Positions 44,908 to 55,183 of a stretch of DNA of 57,255 nt are shown here, piece after piece. The DNA is from Desulfopila sp. IMCC35006 (GTDB lineage Bacteria; Desulfobacterota; Desulfobulbia; Desulfobulbales; Desulfocapsaceae), in contig NZ_SWCM01000022.1 in NCBI RefSeq assembly GCF_005116645.1, forward strand, positions 1 through 57,255, in the 5' to 3' direction. The stretch's first letter is position 1; the number at the start of each line of letters is the position of its first letter. The notes beneath the pieces are model-generated. The model saw only the letters and a program-made list of their open reading frames with translations. It was not told the DNA's origin and made no database searches. The position numbers and the translations under genes were made by a program.

Positions 44908-45021
44908 TTATCCCTGCCTCTGTTTATGTTTTTTTATCTTACAGGAAACGCGAACAATACCGTGTCGCTTGAAGATCTTACAATCACTGCACATTTTTTT
45001 TACAGACGCGCGTACTTTCAT
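44908..45021 (-). CDS. rpmJ: 50S ribosomal protein L36, zinc-binding type
   Basis: This 37-residue protein is found by reading the gap between infA and rps[21 protein letters not shown] then [17 protein letters not shown]. It retains the zinc ligands CxxC, C and H. It follows infA by 14 bases. Confidence 0.95.
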   Translation of the reverse strand: MKVRASVKKMCSDCKIFKRHGIVRVSCKIKKHKQRQG

Positions 45022-45035
45022 GATAAACAAACTCT

Positions 45036-45272
45036 CTATTTATTCTTTTTGGCATTTTTTGCCCGAAACGTAACCCTGCCCCGACTCAAATCGTAAGGAG
45101 AGAGTTCAATAGTTACCCGATCGCCGGGCAAAATTTTGATAAAATGCATACGCATTTTTCCCGAGATATGAGCAAGAACCTTGTGACCGTTATCCAGTTC
45201 GACTCGAAACATCGCGTTTGGTAACGGTTCAATAATAGTGCCTTCTACCTCAATTGCTTCTTCTTTAGACAT
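45036..45272 (-). CDS. infA: Translation initiation factor IF-1
   Basis: This 78-residue S1/OB-fold protein has [39 protein letters not shown] and VTFRAK. The C-terminal lysine tail is slightly longer than usual (71-72 residues in E. coli). It lies between map and rpmJ. Confidence 0.96.
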   Translation of the reverse strand: MSKEEAIEVEGTIIEPLPNAMFRVELDNGHKVLAHISGKMRMHFIKILPGDRVTIELSPYDLSRGRVTFRAKNAKKNK

Positions 45273-45363
45273 GTAGTATCCTGAAAATTCGATGTTCAGT
45301 TAAAAACGGAACAGTATAATACAACTTCCCGTAAAAGAGAAGAAATATTTCCCCGAGCCTCAA

Positions 45364-46149
45364 CTATTTCATGGAACTCAGAACGAGCGGTCCATTTTCA
45401 GTAACGGCTATCGAGTGTTCAAAGTGGGCAGAAGGTTTCTTATCACCGGTTATGACTGTCCACCCGTCCCGCAGTACTTTCACCTTATGCGTCCCCATGT
45501 TAACCATTGGTTCAATTGCCAGCACCATACCCGGCAGTAACCTTGCCGTATGGCCTCCCTGGTAAAAATTGGGTATTTCAGGGGCTTCATGCAACTCGGT
45601 TCCGATTCCATGACCGACAAATTGACGCACTACAGAAAATCCATTGGTTTCAACGTGGGTTTGTACCGCCTTCGATATATCGCCCACCCTGTTGCCAACT
45701 ACTACCTGTTCAATTCCTTTTTCCAAACTTTCCCTGGTAATTGTTAATAAACGATCCACCTGCTCAGTAACACTTCCAACTGGAAGCGTGATCGCCGAAT
45801 CACCATAAAAGCCTTTGTAACGAACGCCAAAATCTATTGATACAATATCGCCCTTTTTGAGTCTTTTCTTTTTCGACGGGATTCCGTGCACAACTTCTTC
45901 ATTTACAGAAACACACAAAGAGCCAGGGAAACCATGATATCCTTTGAAAGCGGGTTGAGCATTTCTTGCTACACACAACTCCTCGGCAAGTTTATCAAGC
46001 TCCCAGGTTGTTATCCCGGCCGAAACTATCTTTTGCAGCATCTGCAGGGTTTCAGCGACTATTTGGTTAGCCTCCTGCATGAGCAGAATCTCGTCATTAT
46101 TCTTTAAAACGATATTTCTGCCACTTTTTATACTATCAGCTGCCGACAC
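45364..46149 (-). CDS. map: Methionine aminopeptidase, type I
   Basis: This 261-residue metalloenzyme removes the initiator Met. Metal ligands are visible in DIVSIDFGVRYKGFYGDSAI (two Asp), GHGIGTELHEAPEIPN (His), LAIEPMVNMG and EHSIAVTENG (two Glu). It begins on GTG 46149, three bases after the secY stop. There is no adk gene between secY and map here, unlike many bacteria. Confidence 0.95.
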   Translation of the reverse strand: MSAADSIKSGRNIVLKNNDEILLMQEANQIVAETLQMLQKIVSAGITTWELDKLAEELCVARNAQPAFKGYHGFPGSLCVSVNEEVVHGIPSKKKRLKKGDIVSIDFGVRYKGFYGDSAITLPVGSVTEQVDRLLTITRESLEKGIEQVVVGNRVGDISKAVQTHVETNGFSVVRQFVGHGIGTELHEAPEIPNFYQGGHTARLLPGMVLAIEPMVNMGTHKVKVLRDGWTVITGDKKPSAHFEHSIAVTENGPLVLSSMK

Positions 46150-46152
46150 CTG

Positions 46153-47457
46153 CTACCTGCGTCCCTTAATCCGACCCTGTTTCATAAATCCTTCGTAGTT
46201 GCGCATATGCAGGTGCGATTCGATTTGAGAGATCGTATCGATCCCTACACCCACTACAATTAACAATGCAGTGCCGCCGAAAAAGAAGGGGATATTAAAT
46301 TGAGATATCAGCACGGTTGGCAAAACACAGACTGTGCTGAGATAAATCGCTCCTACCACGGTAAGGCGAGTCAATACTTTGTCAATAAATTCAGCGGTCT
46401 TTTTACCAGGACGTATGCCCGGTATGAAACCACCATTTTTCTTAAGATTTTCTGCTACATCATCAGGCTTGAAGGTTACTGCAGTATAGAAAAAGCAGAA
46501 AAACACTATCATTCCAATGTAACAAATATAGTAATATATAGTTCCGGGATGCATCGCAGCCGATACTCGCTGCACCCAGTCAATATGAATAAAACTGCCT
46601 ATAGTAGCAGGAAACATCATAATTGAAGAAGCAAAGATAGGCGGAATAACACCTGAAATATTTATTTTCAAGGGCAGATGCGAACTTTGTCCACCATATA
46701 CTTTCCTGCCAACAACCCTTTTGGCATATTGTATCGGTATCCTCCTCTGTGAAGTCTCAAAGAAGACGATGGTAGCGACTACAGCCAGCATGAACAGGAT
46801 GAGAAATGGCACAAAAAACAGAGAGATTTCGCCTGCTTTTACCAGTTGAATAGAGTTCACAATAGCCGCAGGTCCACGGGCAACTATTCCGGCGAAAATT
46901 ATCAGCGAAATGCCGTTGCCGATCCCTCTTTCGGTCATCTGCTCGCCAAGCCACATTATGAAGGCCGTTCCCGAAGTAAGAGTCAGCATTGTCATCAGCT
47001 TAAACTGAATACCCGGCAAAAGAACAATTGCCTGGCCCCCAGGTCCGGTCATTCCTTCAAGCCCTACAGCAATAAACGTCCCCTGAATTACACTCAGAAA
47101 TACCGTCCCGTACCGGGTGTACTGCGTTATCTTCCTCGTGCCCGACTGACCTTCCTTTTTCAGCGCCTCAAGCTGCGGGATAACCACAGTTAAAAGCTGA
47201 ATGATAATGGAGGCGCTGATATAGGGCATGATCCCCAGGGCGAAAATGGAGAAATTAGATAATGCCCCCCCAGAGAACATATTAAACATGCCGAAAAGAG
47301 TACTCGCATTCTGGTTAAAAAATGCCGCTAACGCTTCTCCGTTTATTCCAGGAGTGGGGATTTGGACCCCCATCCGGTAAACAGCAAGCATGATAAGCGT
47401 AAATAATACACGCCTACGTAACTCAGGTATATTTGCAGCACTCTGCAATCCACTCAT
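46153..47457 (-). CDS. secY: Protein translocase subunit SecY
   Basis: This 434-residue inner-membrane protein has ten hydrophobic helices. Conserved parts include GIMPYISASIIIQLL, the cytosolic loop RRIPIQYAKRVVGRKVYGGQ and FKPDDVAENLKKNGGFIPGI. It forms the SecYEG channel pore. It lies 66 bases after rplO. Confidence 0.97.
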   Translation of the reverse strand: MSGLQSAANIPELRRRVLFTLIMLAVYRMGVQIPTPGINGEALAAFFNQNASTLFGMFNMFSGGALSNFSIFALGIMPYISASIIIQLLTVVIPQLEALKKEGQSGTRKITQYTRYGTVFLSVIQGTFIAVGLEGMTGPGGQAIVLLPGIQFKLMTMLTLTSGTAFIMWLGEQMTERGIGNGISLIIFAGIVARGPAAIVNSIQLVKAGEISLFFVPFLILFMLAVVATIVFFETSQRRIPIQYAKRVVGRKVYGGQSSHLPLKINISGVIPPIFASSIMMFPATIGSFIHIDWVQRVSAAMHPGTIYYYICYIGMIVFFCFFYTAVTFKPDDVAENLKKNGGFIPGIRPGKKTAEFIDKVLTRLTVVGAIYLSTVCVLPTVLISQFNIPFFFGGTALLIVVGVGIDTISQIESHLHMRNYEGFMKQGRIKGRR

Positions 47458-47523
47458 TATCCGTACCTATTTGCAATGCATCTCTAAAAAAGTTAATCGG
47501 GGAGAAAAAGAGCTGACAGCTTC

Positions 47524-47979
47524 TCAGGCTTCTTTTGGCTCCCCTGAAATCACTGTACCGCCTGCAGCTTCAATGAGTTTTTGCGCAGCTCCGCTAACTT
47601 TATCGACCTGGACTTTCAGCGGGTTTGTCACTTCACCATTGGCGAGTACTTTGACAAACATGCCTTTCTTAACTACCCCTGCCGCAACGAGAGTGTCAAC
47701 GGTAATTACTTCATCACTTCCCAGGCCATTGAGCTGACTGAGAGACACAAGTGCAAACTGTTTCTTAAAAGTGTTGGTAAAACCACGTTTCGGCAAACGG
47801 CGCTGCAACGGCATCTGTCCACCCTCAAAACCTGGTTTTACACCAGAACCTGAACGCGACTTGAAACCTTTGTGGCCTCGCCCTGCGGTTTTACCATGCC
47901 CACTGCCGGGTCCCCTGCCTAAACGTTTTTTTTGTTTCGTTGAGCCGGCTTTGGGAGAAAGATTCGCTAAGGATAACAT
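47524..47979 (-). CDS. rplO: 50S ribosomal protein L15
   Basis: This 151-residue protein has LGRGPGSGHGKTAGRGHKG and FEGGQMPLQRRLPKRGFTN. ATG 47979 has GGAGG 6-7 bases upstream and starts one base after the rpmD stop; the eight extra upstream codons of the open frame are inside rpmD in another frame. C-terminal VISGEPKEA. Confidence 0.96.
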   Translation of the reverse strand: MLSLANLSPKAGSTKQKKRLGRGPGSGHGKTAGRGHKGFKSRSGSGVKPGFEGGQMPLQRRLPKRGFTNTFKKQFALVSLSQLNGLGSDEVITVDTLVAAGVVKKGMFVKVLANGEVTNPLKVQVDKVSGAAQKLIEAAGGTVISGEPKEA

Positions 47980-47980
47980 G

Positions 47981-48163
47981 CTATACCTCCTCCATACGTA
48001 CAAGATGCGATACCTTTCTCAGCATTCCCCGCATTTCGGGGGTATCTTTTCTTGTTACAGTTTTATTCATTTTGGTGAGCCCAAGCCCGATTAATGTCGC
48101 ATTAATTTTTTTGGTACTGCCAATACCACTCTTCACAAGAGTAAAAGTAATTGTCTCGGCCAT
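47981..48163 (-). CDS. rpmD: 50S ribosomal protein L30
   Basis: This 60-residue protein contains FTLVKSGIGSTKKINATLIG and a C-terminal helix-strand with MRGMLRKVSHLVRMEE. Small single-domain L30 of normal size, between rpsE and rplO. Confidence 0.95.
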   Translation of the reverse strand: MAETITFTLVKSGIGSTKKINATLIGLGLTKMNKTVTRKDTPEMRGMLRKVSHLVRMEEV

Positions 48164-48237
48164 TTAACTACCTTCTTTATTCAAATATTAGACAACAGAA
48201 ACCTTCGGGAACCTGTCCGACACCATTTCTGTTGTAA

Positions 48238-48750
48238 TTATGCAGTTATTTCTTCTATGGTTTTACCACGCAGCGAAGCAATACTCTGTGCTGTTCGCAG
48301 TGCGCCCAATCCATCCAGGGTAGCCTTAACCATGTTATGTGGATTATGCGATCCCAGACATTTAGTGAGTATATTAGAAACACCAGCAGCTTCGAGTACC
48401 GCGCGCACAGGGCCGCCGGCGATCAGACCGGTACCCGCTGATGCAGGTTTCAACAACACTTTCCCGGCACCGAATTTTCCAACAACCTGATGGGGAATTG
48501 AATTTTCCGTAAGCGAGACAGCAAACATATTCTTGCGTGCTTTCTCGATACCTTTCCGGATCGCATCTGGAACCTGATTCGCTTTACCAAGGCCGTAACC
48601 AACTTTGCCTTTTCCATCGCCAACCACAATGATAGCACTGAAGCTGAATCTCCGGCCACCTTTAACAACTTTTGCAACGCGGTTGATGAATACTATTTTT
48701 TCGATCAGTTCCTCAGTAGGAGCACTTTTGGAACGTTTGAAATCAGACAA
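48238..48750 (-). CDS. rpsE: 30S ribosomal protein S5
   Basis: This 170-residue protein has [20 protein letters not shown] and the loop [20 protein letters not shown], both part of the decoding-fidelity region. It also contains [10 protein letters not shown]-like [19 protein letters not shown]. Located 27 bases after rplR. Confidence 0.97.
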   Translation of the reverse strand: MSDFKRSKSAPTEELIEKIVFINRVAKVVKGGRRFSFSAIIVVGDGKGKVGYGLGKANQVPDAIRKGIEKARKNMFAVSLTENSIPHQVVGKFGAGKVLLKPASAGTGLIAGGPVRAVLEAAGVSNILTKCLGSHNPHNMVKATLDGLGALRTAQSIASLRGKTIEEITA

Positions 48751-48777
48751 GGGACACCCCCGTTATAATAAAAATCA

Positions 48778-49143
48778 TTAAAATTCAAGACCACCTTCCC
48801 GAGCACCCTCGGAAAGAGATTTTACCCGGCCGTGATAAACTGATCCTCCGCGATCGAAGATCACCTTGTTAATTCCGGCAGCCTTGGCGCGAGTTGCGAG
48901 CATTACGCCGATTCTTTTTGCTGCTCCGACCTTTCCTTTTTCGTCGCCCGCCTCAAATTCCTTATCGATGGTGGACATGGAAACCAGCGTATGTCCTGCC
49001 ACGTCATCAATAATTTGAGCATACATATGTTTATTACTCTTAAAAACTCTCAGCCTTGGGCGTTCGCTGGTACCGGAAATTTTTTTCCTGATCCGGCGGA
49101 TACGTTTGGCCCTAGCTGTGGTCTTGGGGTTTGTCTTAGCCAT
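48778..49143 (-). CDS. rplR: 50S ribosomal protein L18
   Basis: This 121-residue 5S-rRNA-binding protein has [20 protein letters not shown] and [20 protein letters not shown]. Standard length and position between rplF and rpsE. Confidence 0.96.
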   Translation of the reverse strand: MAKTNPKTTARAKRIRRIRKKISGTSERPRLRVFKSNKHMYAQIIDDVAGHTLVSMSTIDKEFEAGDEKGKVGAAKRIGVMLATRAKAAGINKVIFDRGGSVYHGRVKSLSEGAREGGLEF

Positions 49144-49189
49144 TGCAATTTACCATTCAGTTTAATATTGACCTGTTCGACCGTACATT

Positions 49190-49729
49190 TTACTTGGCGC
49201 CAGCTTTGCCAACTTTTCTTACGATATGTTCGCCTTCATAACGAATGCCCTTGCCCTTATAGGGCTCAGGTTTCCTTATCTGGCGTATTCTTGAAGCAAC
49301 AAGTCCAAGCAGTTCTTTATCAATGCATTCCACAATGATCTTGGTATTTCCCTCGACTGAAGCCGTGACTTCTTTGGGCAACTGAAAATTGACCGGATTC
49401 GAATATCCGACATTCAGTGTAAGCGTTGCGCCACTGACATTGGCTTTATAGCCAACACCTTCAATGATTAAAACTTTTTTGAATCCGTCGACAACACCGA
49501 TCACCATATTGTTGATCAGACTACGGGTCAGGCCTCGAAAGGCATTTACCTTAGTGCTTTCAACACGATTGTTGACTTGAATGACATCATCCTGGATATC
49601 TATCTCAATATCCTGGTTAATTTCACGTTTCAGTGTACCTTTTGCTCCAGTAACCGTCAGTTGTTGACCCTGTAGATCAATCTTAACCCCTGCGGGTACC
49701 GGAATTGGTTGTTTACCAATACGAGACAT
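49190..49729 (-). CDS. rplF: 50S ribosomal protein L6
   Basis: This 179-residue two-domain protein has MSRIGKQPIPVPAGVKI at the N-terminus and RQIRKPEPYKGKGIRYEGEH near the end, the signature of L6. It is 23 bases after rpsH. Confidence 0.97.
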   Translation of the reverse strand: MSRIGKQPIPVPAGVKIDLQGQQLTVTGAKGTLKREINQDIEIDIQDDVIQVNNRVESTKVNAFRGLTRSLINNMVIGVVDGFKKVLIIEGVGYKANVSGATLTLNVGYSNPVNFQLPKEVTASVEGNTKIIVECIDKELLGLVASRIRQIRKPEPYKGKGIRYEGEHIVRKVGKAGAK

Positions 49730-49752
49730 AATTTCCTCCGTTAACCGCGGGT

Positions 49753-50151
49753 CTACCAGACCTCACAAATTATCTCCCCACCCGCATTCAGTGCTCTGGC
49801 TGTTTTATCAGTCACAACACCTTTGGAAGTGGATATAATGGCGATCCCGAGACCGTTCAACACCTTCGGAACAGCATCCACCTTGGCATATTTCCGCAGC
49901 CCAGGTTTACTCACTCTTTTTATTCCTGTGATAACAGATTCCCTGTCCGGACCGTATTTCAGATCAATTTTCAGGGTATTCTGAATTTCTCCAGGAATGA
50001 TCTTATAATTTCCGATGAAGCCTTCGGCCTTGAGAACCTTCGCAACATCAACTTTGACAGTGGAGGTTGGCATCTCAACAGATTCAAACTTCGCCATTAC
50101 TGCATTTCGTATCCTGGTCAGCATATCTGCCAGGGGATCGCTCATTGACAT
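49753..50151 (-). CDS. rpsH: 30S ribosomal protein S8
   Basis: This 132-residue protein has SDPLADMLTRIRNAVMA and the C-terminal block GIAIISTSKGVVTDKTARAL with GGEIICEVW. ATG 50151 is chosen, with AAGGAG about nine bases upstream; an earlier in-frame ATG at 50172 would disrupt that spacing. S8 is the usual spc-operon autoregulator. Confidence 0.96.
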   Translation of the reverse strand: MSMSDPLADMLTRIRNAVMAKFESVEMPTSTVKVDVAKVLKAEGFIGNYKIIPGEIQNTLKIDLKYGPDRESVITGIKRVSKPGLRKYAKVDAVPKVLNGLGIAIISTSKGVVTDKTARALNAGGEIICEVW

Positions 50152-50208
50152 AGCGAACACTCCTTTTTTCAAAATTGTAAACGGGTCATACAGTGATAGA
50201 GAAAAAAT

Positions 50209-50394
50209 CTACCAACTGGACTTGGTGACACCAGTTATTTCACCGCCGAGAGCCAGTTTACGGAAGCAAATTCGACACACACCAAATTTTCTAATGAACG
50301 CTCTAGGACGACCACAAAGTGGACATCTATTATACTTTCGCACACTAAACTTAGCTTTGCGTTGCGATTTTGCGATTATGGATTTCTTAGCCAA
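50209..50394 (-). CDS. rpsN: 30S ribosomal protein S14, zinc-binding short type
   Basis: This 61-residue S14 has [20 protein letters not shown], two CxxC pairs that bind zinc, and [11 protein letters not shown] at the end. The long zinc-free form of E. coli (101 residues) is not used here. Confidence 0.96.
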   Translation of the reverse strand: MAKKSIIAKSQRKAKFSVRKYNRCPLCGRPRAFIRKFGVCRICFRKLALGGEITGVTKSSW

Positions 50395-50445
50395 ACCGAC
50401 CTCCAGATTATCTCTATTAAAATGATTTTGTTAAAACGAAAATGG

Positions 50446-50985
50446 TTATTTTTTAAAAGGCATGCCCAGCATCTTCAGAAGAGAGTATCCCTCTTTATCA
50501 GTTTTTGCAGAGGTCACAATGGTAATATTCAGCCCCTTAATCTTATCTATTTTATCGTAATCAATTTCCGGGAAAATAATTTGCTCCTGAACACCCATGG
50601 AATAATTGCCTCGCCGGTCGAACCCTTTGGGAGATAAACCTCTGAAGTCACGTACTCGAGGCAGAGCAATATTTACCAGTTTGCTGAGAAAATCATACAT
50701 TTTGTCACCCCGGAGTGTGACACAGCAACCAATCGGCATTCCTTCGCGCAATTTAAACGTGGCGATGGATTTTTTGGCCTTGGTAATGATCGCTTTCTGA
50801 CCGGCAATCAAACCCAGTTCTTCCGCAGCACCTTCAACAATCTTGGGATTTTGTACAGCTTCACCAAGACCCATGTTAATAACTATTTTTTTAATCTGAG
50901 GAATCTGCATGGCATTTTTATAACCAAATTCCTCTTTGAGTGCAGGAACACACTCATTAAAATACATATCTTTTAGCGTACCCAT
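50446..50985 (-). CDS. rplE: 50S ribosomal protein L5
   Basis: This 179-residue 5S-rRNA-binding protein contains [37 protein letters not shown] and [19 protein letters not shown]. Follows rplX by 32 bases. Confidence 0.97.
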   Translation of the reverse strand: MGTLKDMYFNECVPALKEEFGYKNAMQIPQIKKIVINMGLGEAVQNPKIVEGAAEELGLIAGQKAIITKAKKSIATFKLREGMPIGCCVTLRGDKMYDFLSKLVNIALPRVRDFRGLSPKGFDRRGNYSMGVQEQIIFPEIDYDKIDKIKGLNITIVTSAKTDKEGYSLLKMLGMPFKK

Positions 50986-51017
50986 GTATAACTCCTAGCG
51001 TACCAGTATTTGATAAT

Positions 51018-51353
51018 CTATGATTTACTCTCGATGGATTCGCCACAACTCTTGCAATAGCGTACCTTGCTCCCATCATCGAGGACCTTCTTTCCTATGC
51101 GACCAGTCTTGGTGCACTCAGGACAAATAAGCTGAAGATTGGAAACGTGGATAGGTGCTTCCTTTTCCACAATCTGGCCCTGCTGATTCATCTCTTGCGG
51201 CTTGGTATGTCGTTTAATTAAATTAATACGCTCAACCACGGCCTTGTCGTCTTCACGAAGGACCCGAAGAACTTTTCCTACCCTGCCCTTATCTTTACCG
51301 GCAATTACTTCAACCTGATCGTTTTTCTTCAGGTATGTCATACCCTGTCTCAT
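51018..51353 (-). CDS. rplX: 50S ribosomal protein L24 with C-terminal cysteine pairs
   Basis: This 111-residue protein has a KOW motif [19 protein letters not shown] and the basic NLIKRHTKP. The C-terminal part carries [11 protein letters not shown] and YCKSCGE, two CxxC pairs that could bind zinc. Start at ATG 51353 has AAAGG upstream; 51371 and 51341 are alternatives. Confidence 0.94.
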   Translation of the reverse strand: MRQGMTYLKKNDQVEVIAGKDKGRVGKVLRVLREDDKAVVERINLIKRHTKPQEMNQQGQIVEKEAPIHVSNLQLICPECTKTGRIGKKVLDDGSKVRYCKSCGESIESKS

Positions 51354-51406
51354 TGCTCTACCTTTATCCAATCAATGTATCTTTGCACCGCGCACCGAAC
51401 TGATTC

Positions 51407-51775
51407 TTACAGTGCTTCTGGGGCTAAAGATATAATTTTCATGAACCCTTGGTTACGTAATTCCCGAGCGACTGGTCCAAAAATACGAGTACCAACTGGT
51501 TCGCCCGAAGTCGCCAGCATAACTGCTGCGTTATCGTCAAACTTGACCCAAGTATCGTCCATGCGCTTCATTTCTTTCGCTGTACGAACAATAACAGCTT
51601 TCATGACATCGCCTTTTTTTACTTTGGCGTTTGGGATAGCTTCTTTTACAGCTACGACGATTACATCGCCAATCGTGGCGTAGCGCTTGCCGGAACCGCC
51701 AAGGACTCTGATGCAGAGTACTTTTTTAGCACCGGAATTATCAGCAACATTCAGTACTGTTTCTGTCTGTATCAT
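51407..51775 (-). CDS. rplN: 50S ribosomal protein L14
   Basis: This 122-residue protein starts [20 protein letters not shown] and contains [20 protein letters not shown] and FGPVARELR. Exact typical length; between rpsQ and rplX. Confidence 0.97.
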   Translation of the reverse strand: MIQTETVLNVADNSGAKKVLCIRVLGGSGKRYATIGDVIVVAVKEAIPNAKVKKGDVMKAVIVRTAKEMKRMDDTWVKFDDNAAVMLATSGEPVGTRIFGPVARELRNQGFMKIISLAPEAL

Positions 51776-51838
51776 AATTTCACCTGATTTCTCATCCGAA
51801 ACAAGTCGTTATTATCGACTTGGCACATAAGGCCAGTA

Positions 51839-52099
51839 TCAAACCGCCTGTTCCAGTATCGTCATTACCCGCCATCTTTTTCGTTTGCTCAGCGGTCGAC
51901 ATTCTTCTATAAGAACGGTATCTCCGATGTTGCAGCGGTTCTCAGGATCATCGGCCAAATACTTGACGCTTGTTTTCATGAATTTACCATAAAGTTTATG
52001 GCGAACCTTGCGCTCTACTCGAACGACAACACTCTTTTCCATTCTGTTACTTACAACAGAGCCAGTTCTTGTCTTTCTAGATTTATTTATTTCACTCAT
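51839..52099 (-). CDS. rpsQ: 30S ribosomal protein S17
   Basis: This 86-residue OB-fold protein has TGSVVSNRMEKSVVVRVER and the C-terminal IEECRPLSKRKRWRV. Located 64 bases after rpmC. Confidence 0.96.
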   Translation of the reverse strand: MSEINKSRKTRTGSVVSNRMEKSVVVRVERKVRHKLYGKFMKTSVKYLADDPENRCNIGDTVLIEECRPLSKRKRWRVMTILEQAV

Positions 52100-52163
52100 A
52101 ATTTAGTCAATTAGTGATGTTTTTTAGAACTCGACCATACGCACTAAATTTCCTATCAATACG

Positions 52164-52352
52164 TCAATTAACCGCTTGCATTTTGATGGTTTCGATTCTA
52201 GCAATGTCTTTTCTAATTTTCTTTAGTCGAGATGTATCTTCCAGAGGTCTAATACGATGCTGAAAAGAGAGATTTCCCAATTCCTCGCGCAGATCTTTTA
52301 AATTTTTTTCAAGTTCCTCTGCGGTCATCTTACGGATTTCTTCCAATTTCAT
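52164..52352 (-). CDS. rpmC: 50S ribosomal protein L29
   Basis: This 62-residue two-helix protein has [20 protein letters not shown] and [13 protein letters not shown] overlaps the rplP stop by four bases (52349-52352). Confidence 0.95.
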   Translation of the reverse strand: MKLEEIRKMTAEELEKNLKDLREELGNLSFQHRIRPLEDTSRLKKIRKDIARIETIKMQAVN

Positions 52353-52765
52353 AGGGTACCTCTCTTAGTCACAACCTTGGTCGAAAAGGGCAATTTATTG
52401 CCGGCGAGCGTCAAAGCCTTGATAGCCACTTCCTCGCTCACACCGGTGATTTCATAAAGAATCGTCCCCGGCTTTACTTTTGCAACCCATGAATCAGGTG
52501 CGCCCTTACCTTTTCCCATACGGGTTTCAGCAGGCTTTGAAGTTAATGGTTTATCAGGGAAAACACGTATCCACACCTTTCCCCCACGTTTCATCGTTCT
52601 ATTGATAGTGATACGAGCAGCTTCTATCTGCTGTGCCGACATGAAACCGCATATGGTTGCCTTGAGGGCATAATCACCAAAGGAGATTGAGGAACCACGA
52701 AGAGCAACCCCTCTTGACCTTCCTTTGAAAACTTTTCTATGTTTAACCTTTTTAGGACTTAACAT
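52349..52765 (-). CDS. rplP: 50S ribosomal protein L16
   Basis: This 138-residue protein starts [19 protein letters not shown] and contains [19 protein letters not shown], the loop reaching the peptidyl-transferase centre. Follows rpsC by 42 bases. Confidence 0.97.
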   Translation of the reverse strand: MLSPKKVKHRKVFKGRSRGVALRGSSISFGDYALKATICGFMSAQQIEAARITINRTMKRGGKVWIRVFPDKPLTSKPAETRMGKGKGAPDSWVAKVKPGTILYEITGVSEEVAIKALTLAGNKLPFSTKVVTKRGTL

Positions 52766-52807
52766 CTTTTACTCCAAATAATTTATGGAATCCCTTGAAC
52801 AGCATGC

Positions 52808-53458
52808 TTACTGCACAGTCCCTGTATCAGTGTCGCTGAGGACCTCGCCATTGAATATCCACACCTTTACCCCAATGATTCCATAGGTGGTATTGGCTTC
52901 TGCTAAGGCATAGTCAACATCGGCACGCAGGGTGTGAAGGGGTACCCTTCCCTCTCGAACCCATTCGCATCGTGACATTTCCGCTCCGCCCAATCTGCCG
53001 GAACAGGAGATTTTAATGCCTTTGACGCCAAAACGAAGTGCAGAGCTGACCGCTTTTTTCATTGCCCGACGAAAAGCAATTCGTCGAATAAGCTGCTGGG
53101 CAATATTTTCTGCCACAAGTTGAGCATCCGCTTCAGGTCGTCGAACTTCCTGAATATCGAGTGTTACTTTGCGGGTTATGAGTTTTTCAAGCTCTTTTTT
53201 AAGTATCTCAATTTCAGCACCTTTTTTACCTATAACTATCCCAGGCCTGGCAGTGAAAAGCTTGATCCGAACCTGCTCTCCTGTCCTTTCAATCTTGACG
53301 CTAGACAGTCCAGCATGCTGGAGACGCTTTTTGAGAAACTTTTTAATTTTTTGGTCTTCAATCAGATAAGTGGAATATTCCTTATCAGCATACCAGATCG
53401 AATCCCATGTCCGGGTAATATTCAGTCTAAGTCCGAGTGGATTAACCTTCTGCCCCAA
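52808..53458 (-). CDS. rpsC: 30S ribosomal protein S3
   Basis: This 216-residue protein has a KH domain with [19 protein letters not shown] and the C-terminal domain [17 protein letters not shown]. It is preceded by an unusually long 145-bp hairpin-bearing spacer after rplV. Confidence 0.97.
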   Translation of the reverse strand: MGQKVNPLGLRLNITRTWDSIWYADKEYSTYLIEDQKIKKFLKKRLQHAGLSSVKIERTGEQVRIKLFTARPGIVIGKKGAEIEILKKELEKLITRKVTLDIQEVRRPEADAQLVAENIAQQLIRRIAFRRAMKKAVSSALRFGVKGIKISCSGRLGGAEMSRCEWVREGRVPLHTLRADVDYALAEANTTYGIIGVKVWIFNGEVLSDTDTGTVQ

Positions 53459-53603
53459 AACAGTCCTCCAACAAATCCATTGTTCAATTAAAAGTTTAGT
53501 ACTCTAACAATGCGCCGAGTTCACCTCGTACACATCCTTTTCAGTACTTATCCCGTATATCGGGTATATAGTTATCACAGTATCCTATACTGTGATTAAC
53601 AGA
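53459..53603 (-). other. 145-bp spacer with two hairpins between rplV and rpsC
   Basis: ATCACAGTAT (53574-53583) pairs with ATACTGTGAT (53587-53596) around a CCT loop, and ATCCCG (53550-53555) pairs loosely with CGGGTAT (53561-53567). No T-run follows the strong hairpin, so it is not a standard terminator. Ribosomal gene junctions nearby are mostly below 60 bp. Confidence 0.6.
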
Positions 53604-53936
53604 CTAATTCTCATCCAGTACAACAGTGATGTGACTCGATCTCTTGATGATGCCCGTCGCTCTACCTTGAGCCCGGGGACGAATCCTCTTAAGGGACGGC
53701 CCACCATCAATCACTATTGATTTTACATACAGATTGTCTACATCTGCCTGATCGTCCTGAGTCGCATTAGCAACAGCCGACTCAATGACTTTCTGGATTA
53801 TACCGGCACCTTTTTTGGGCATGAAACGAAGGGTGGTGATCGCCTGATCAACTCCCATACCCCGTACCACATCGGCAACTAAGCGTGCCTTCTGCGGAGA
53901 GATCCTAATATATTTTCCTACGGCTTTTGCTTCCAT
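53604..53936 (-). CDS. rplV: 50S ribosomal protein L22
   Basis: This 110-residue protein has KYIRISPQKARLVADVVRGM and GPSLKRIRPRAQGRATGIIK, the latter forming the beta-hairpin lining the exit tunnel. Confidence 0.97.
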   Translation of the reverse strand: MEAKAVGKYIRISPQKARLVADVVRGMGVDQAITTLRFMPKKGAGIIQKVIESAVANATQDDQADVDNLYVKSIVIDGGPSLKRIRPRAQGRATGIIKRSSHITVVLDEN

Positions 53937-53981
53937 AGTTAATGCTCCTGATGATTCCTGCCGGAAACTCTATTTTTCTAA

Positions 53982-54257
53982 CTATCGTTTACCTTTTTTG
54001 TCCGACGCATGTCCATAGTAGGTCCTGGTCGGAGAAAATTCTCCGAGTTTGTGACCGACCATGTTCTCTGTAACAAACACTGGAATGAACTTCTTTCCAT
54101 TGTGCACAGCGAAGGTGAGTCCAACCATTTCAGGACTGATATCGGATCTCCTCGACCATGTCTTAATGACCTTCCTGGACCCGCTTTCAAATGCATCGGT
54201 CACTTTCTTTTGCAGATGATCATCAATGAAAGGACCCTTTTTGATTGAGCGTGACAT
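53982..54257 (-). CDS. rpsS: 30S ribosomal protein S19
   Basis: This 91-residue protein starts [19 protein letters not shown] and has [20 protein letters not shown] near the end. 18 bases after rplB. Confidence 0.97.
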   Translation of the reverse strand: MSRSIKKGPFIDDHLQKKVTDAFESGSRKVIKTWSRRSDISPEMVGLTFAVHNGKKFIPVFVTENMVGHKLGEFSPTRTYYGHASDKKGKR

Positions 54258-54275
54258 ACTTAAACTCCTCGTAAC

Positions 54276-55097
54276 TTAAGATCTCTTCTTGACAATCATT
54301 CTGTCAGAAGCCTTCTTTTTCCTGGTCTTGAACCCTTTAGACGGAATGCCCCAAGGACTGCATGGATGCCTTCCACCCGAACTCTTTCCTTCACCACCAC
54401 CCATCGGGTGATCTACCGGGTTCATAGCCACGCCGCGAACGGAAGGACGTATTCCCATCCATCTGGTACGACCGGCCTTCCCGAGTTTGTTGCTTTCGTG
54501 CTCACGATTACCGACCTGACCGATGCAGGCGCGACAATTATTGTTGAACTTTCTTACCTCACCGGATGGCAGACGAACCAGGACATATGCCCCTTCCTTG
54601 GCCATCAACTGCGCAGCAGTTCCTGCACTCCGGACCATCTGAGCACCCTTGCCTATTTTCATCTCTATATTGTGAATAATAGTACCAAGGGGAATATTGA
54701 CGAGAGGCAGACAATTGCCCGGTTGAATATCTACTGAATCGCCGGCCACAATCGTATCGCCAACGGTGACACCATCAGGTGACAGAATGTATCTTTTTTC
54801 ACCATCTTTATAGTTCAGCAAAGCGATATTCGCCGAGCGGTTCGGATCATACTCGATTGCGATCACTTCTGCATCAATATCAACCTTATTTCGTTTGAAA
54901 TCGATGATACGGTATTTTCTTTTATGACCGCCACCTATATGTCGCGATGTGATGCGACCGTAGTTGTTTCGGCCACCTGATTTACTCAGACTGCAGACGA
55001 GGCTTTTTTCCGGTCGCTTATTTGACACATCCGGATTTTTCGACGACACGTGCTGTCGCTTCCCAGGTGATGTTGGTTTGTATACTTTAATAGCCAT
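54276..55097 (-). CDS. rplB: 50S ribosomal protein L2
   Basis: This 273-residue protein, central to the peptidyl-transferase region, has [20 protein letters not shown] and [20 protein letters not shown] with the conserved histidine. Standard length. Confidence 0.97.
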   Translation of the reverse strand: MAIKVYKPTSPGKRQHVSSKNPDVSNKRPEKSLVCSLSKSGGRNNYGRITSRHIGGGHKRKYRIIDFKRNKVDIDAEVIAIEYDPNRSANIALLNYKDGEKRYILSPDGVTVGDTIVAGDSVDIQPGNCLPLVNIPLGTIIHNIEMKIGKGAQMVRSAGTAAQLMAKEGAYVLVRLPSGEVRKFNNNCRACIGQVGNREHESNKLGKAGRTRWMGIRPSVRGVAMNPVDHPMGGGEGKSSGGRHPCSPWGIPSKGFKTRKKKASDRMIVKKRS

Positions 55098-55183
55098 GAT
55101 TTCCCAATCGCTCCATCATTATTAGATTAAATAAAATCTTGCAATGTAGAAGGTAGATGATCGTATGAATTGAAACGTATGAT

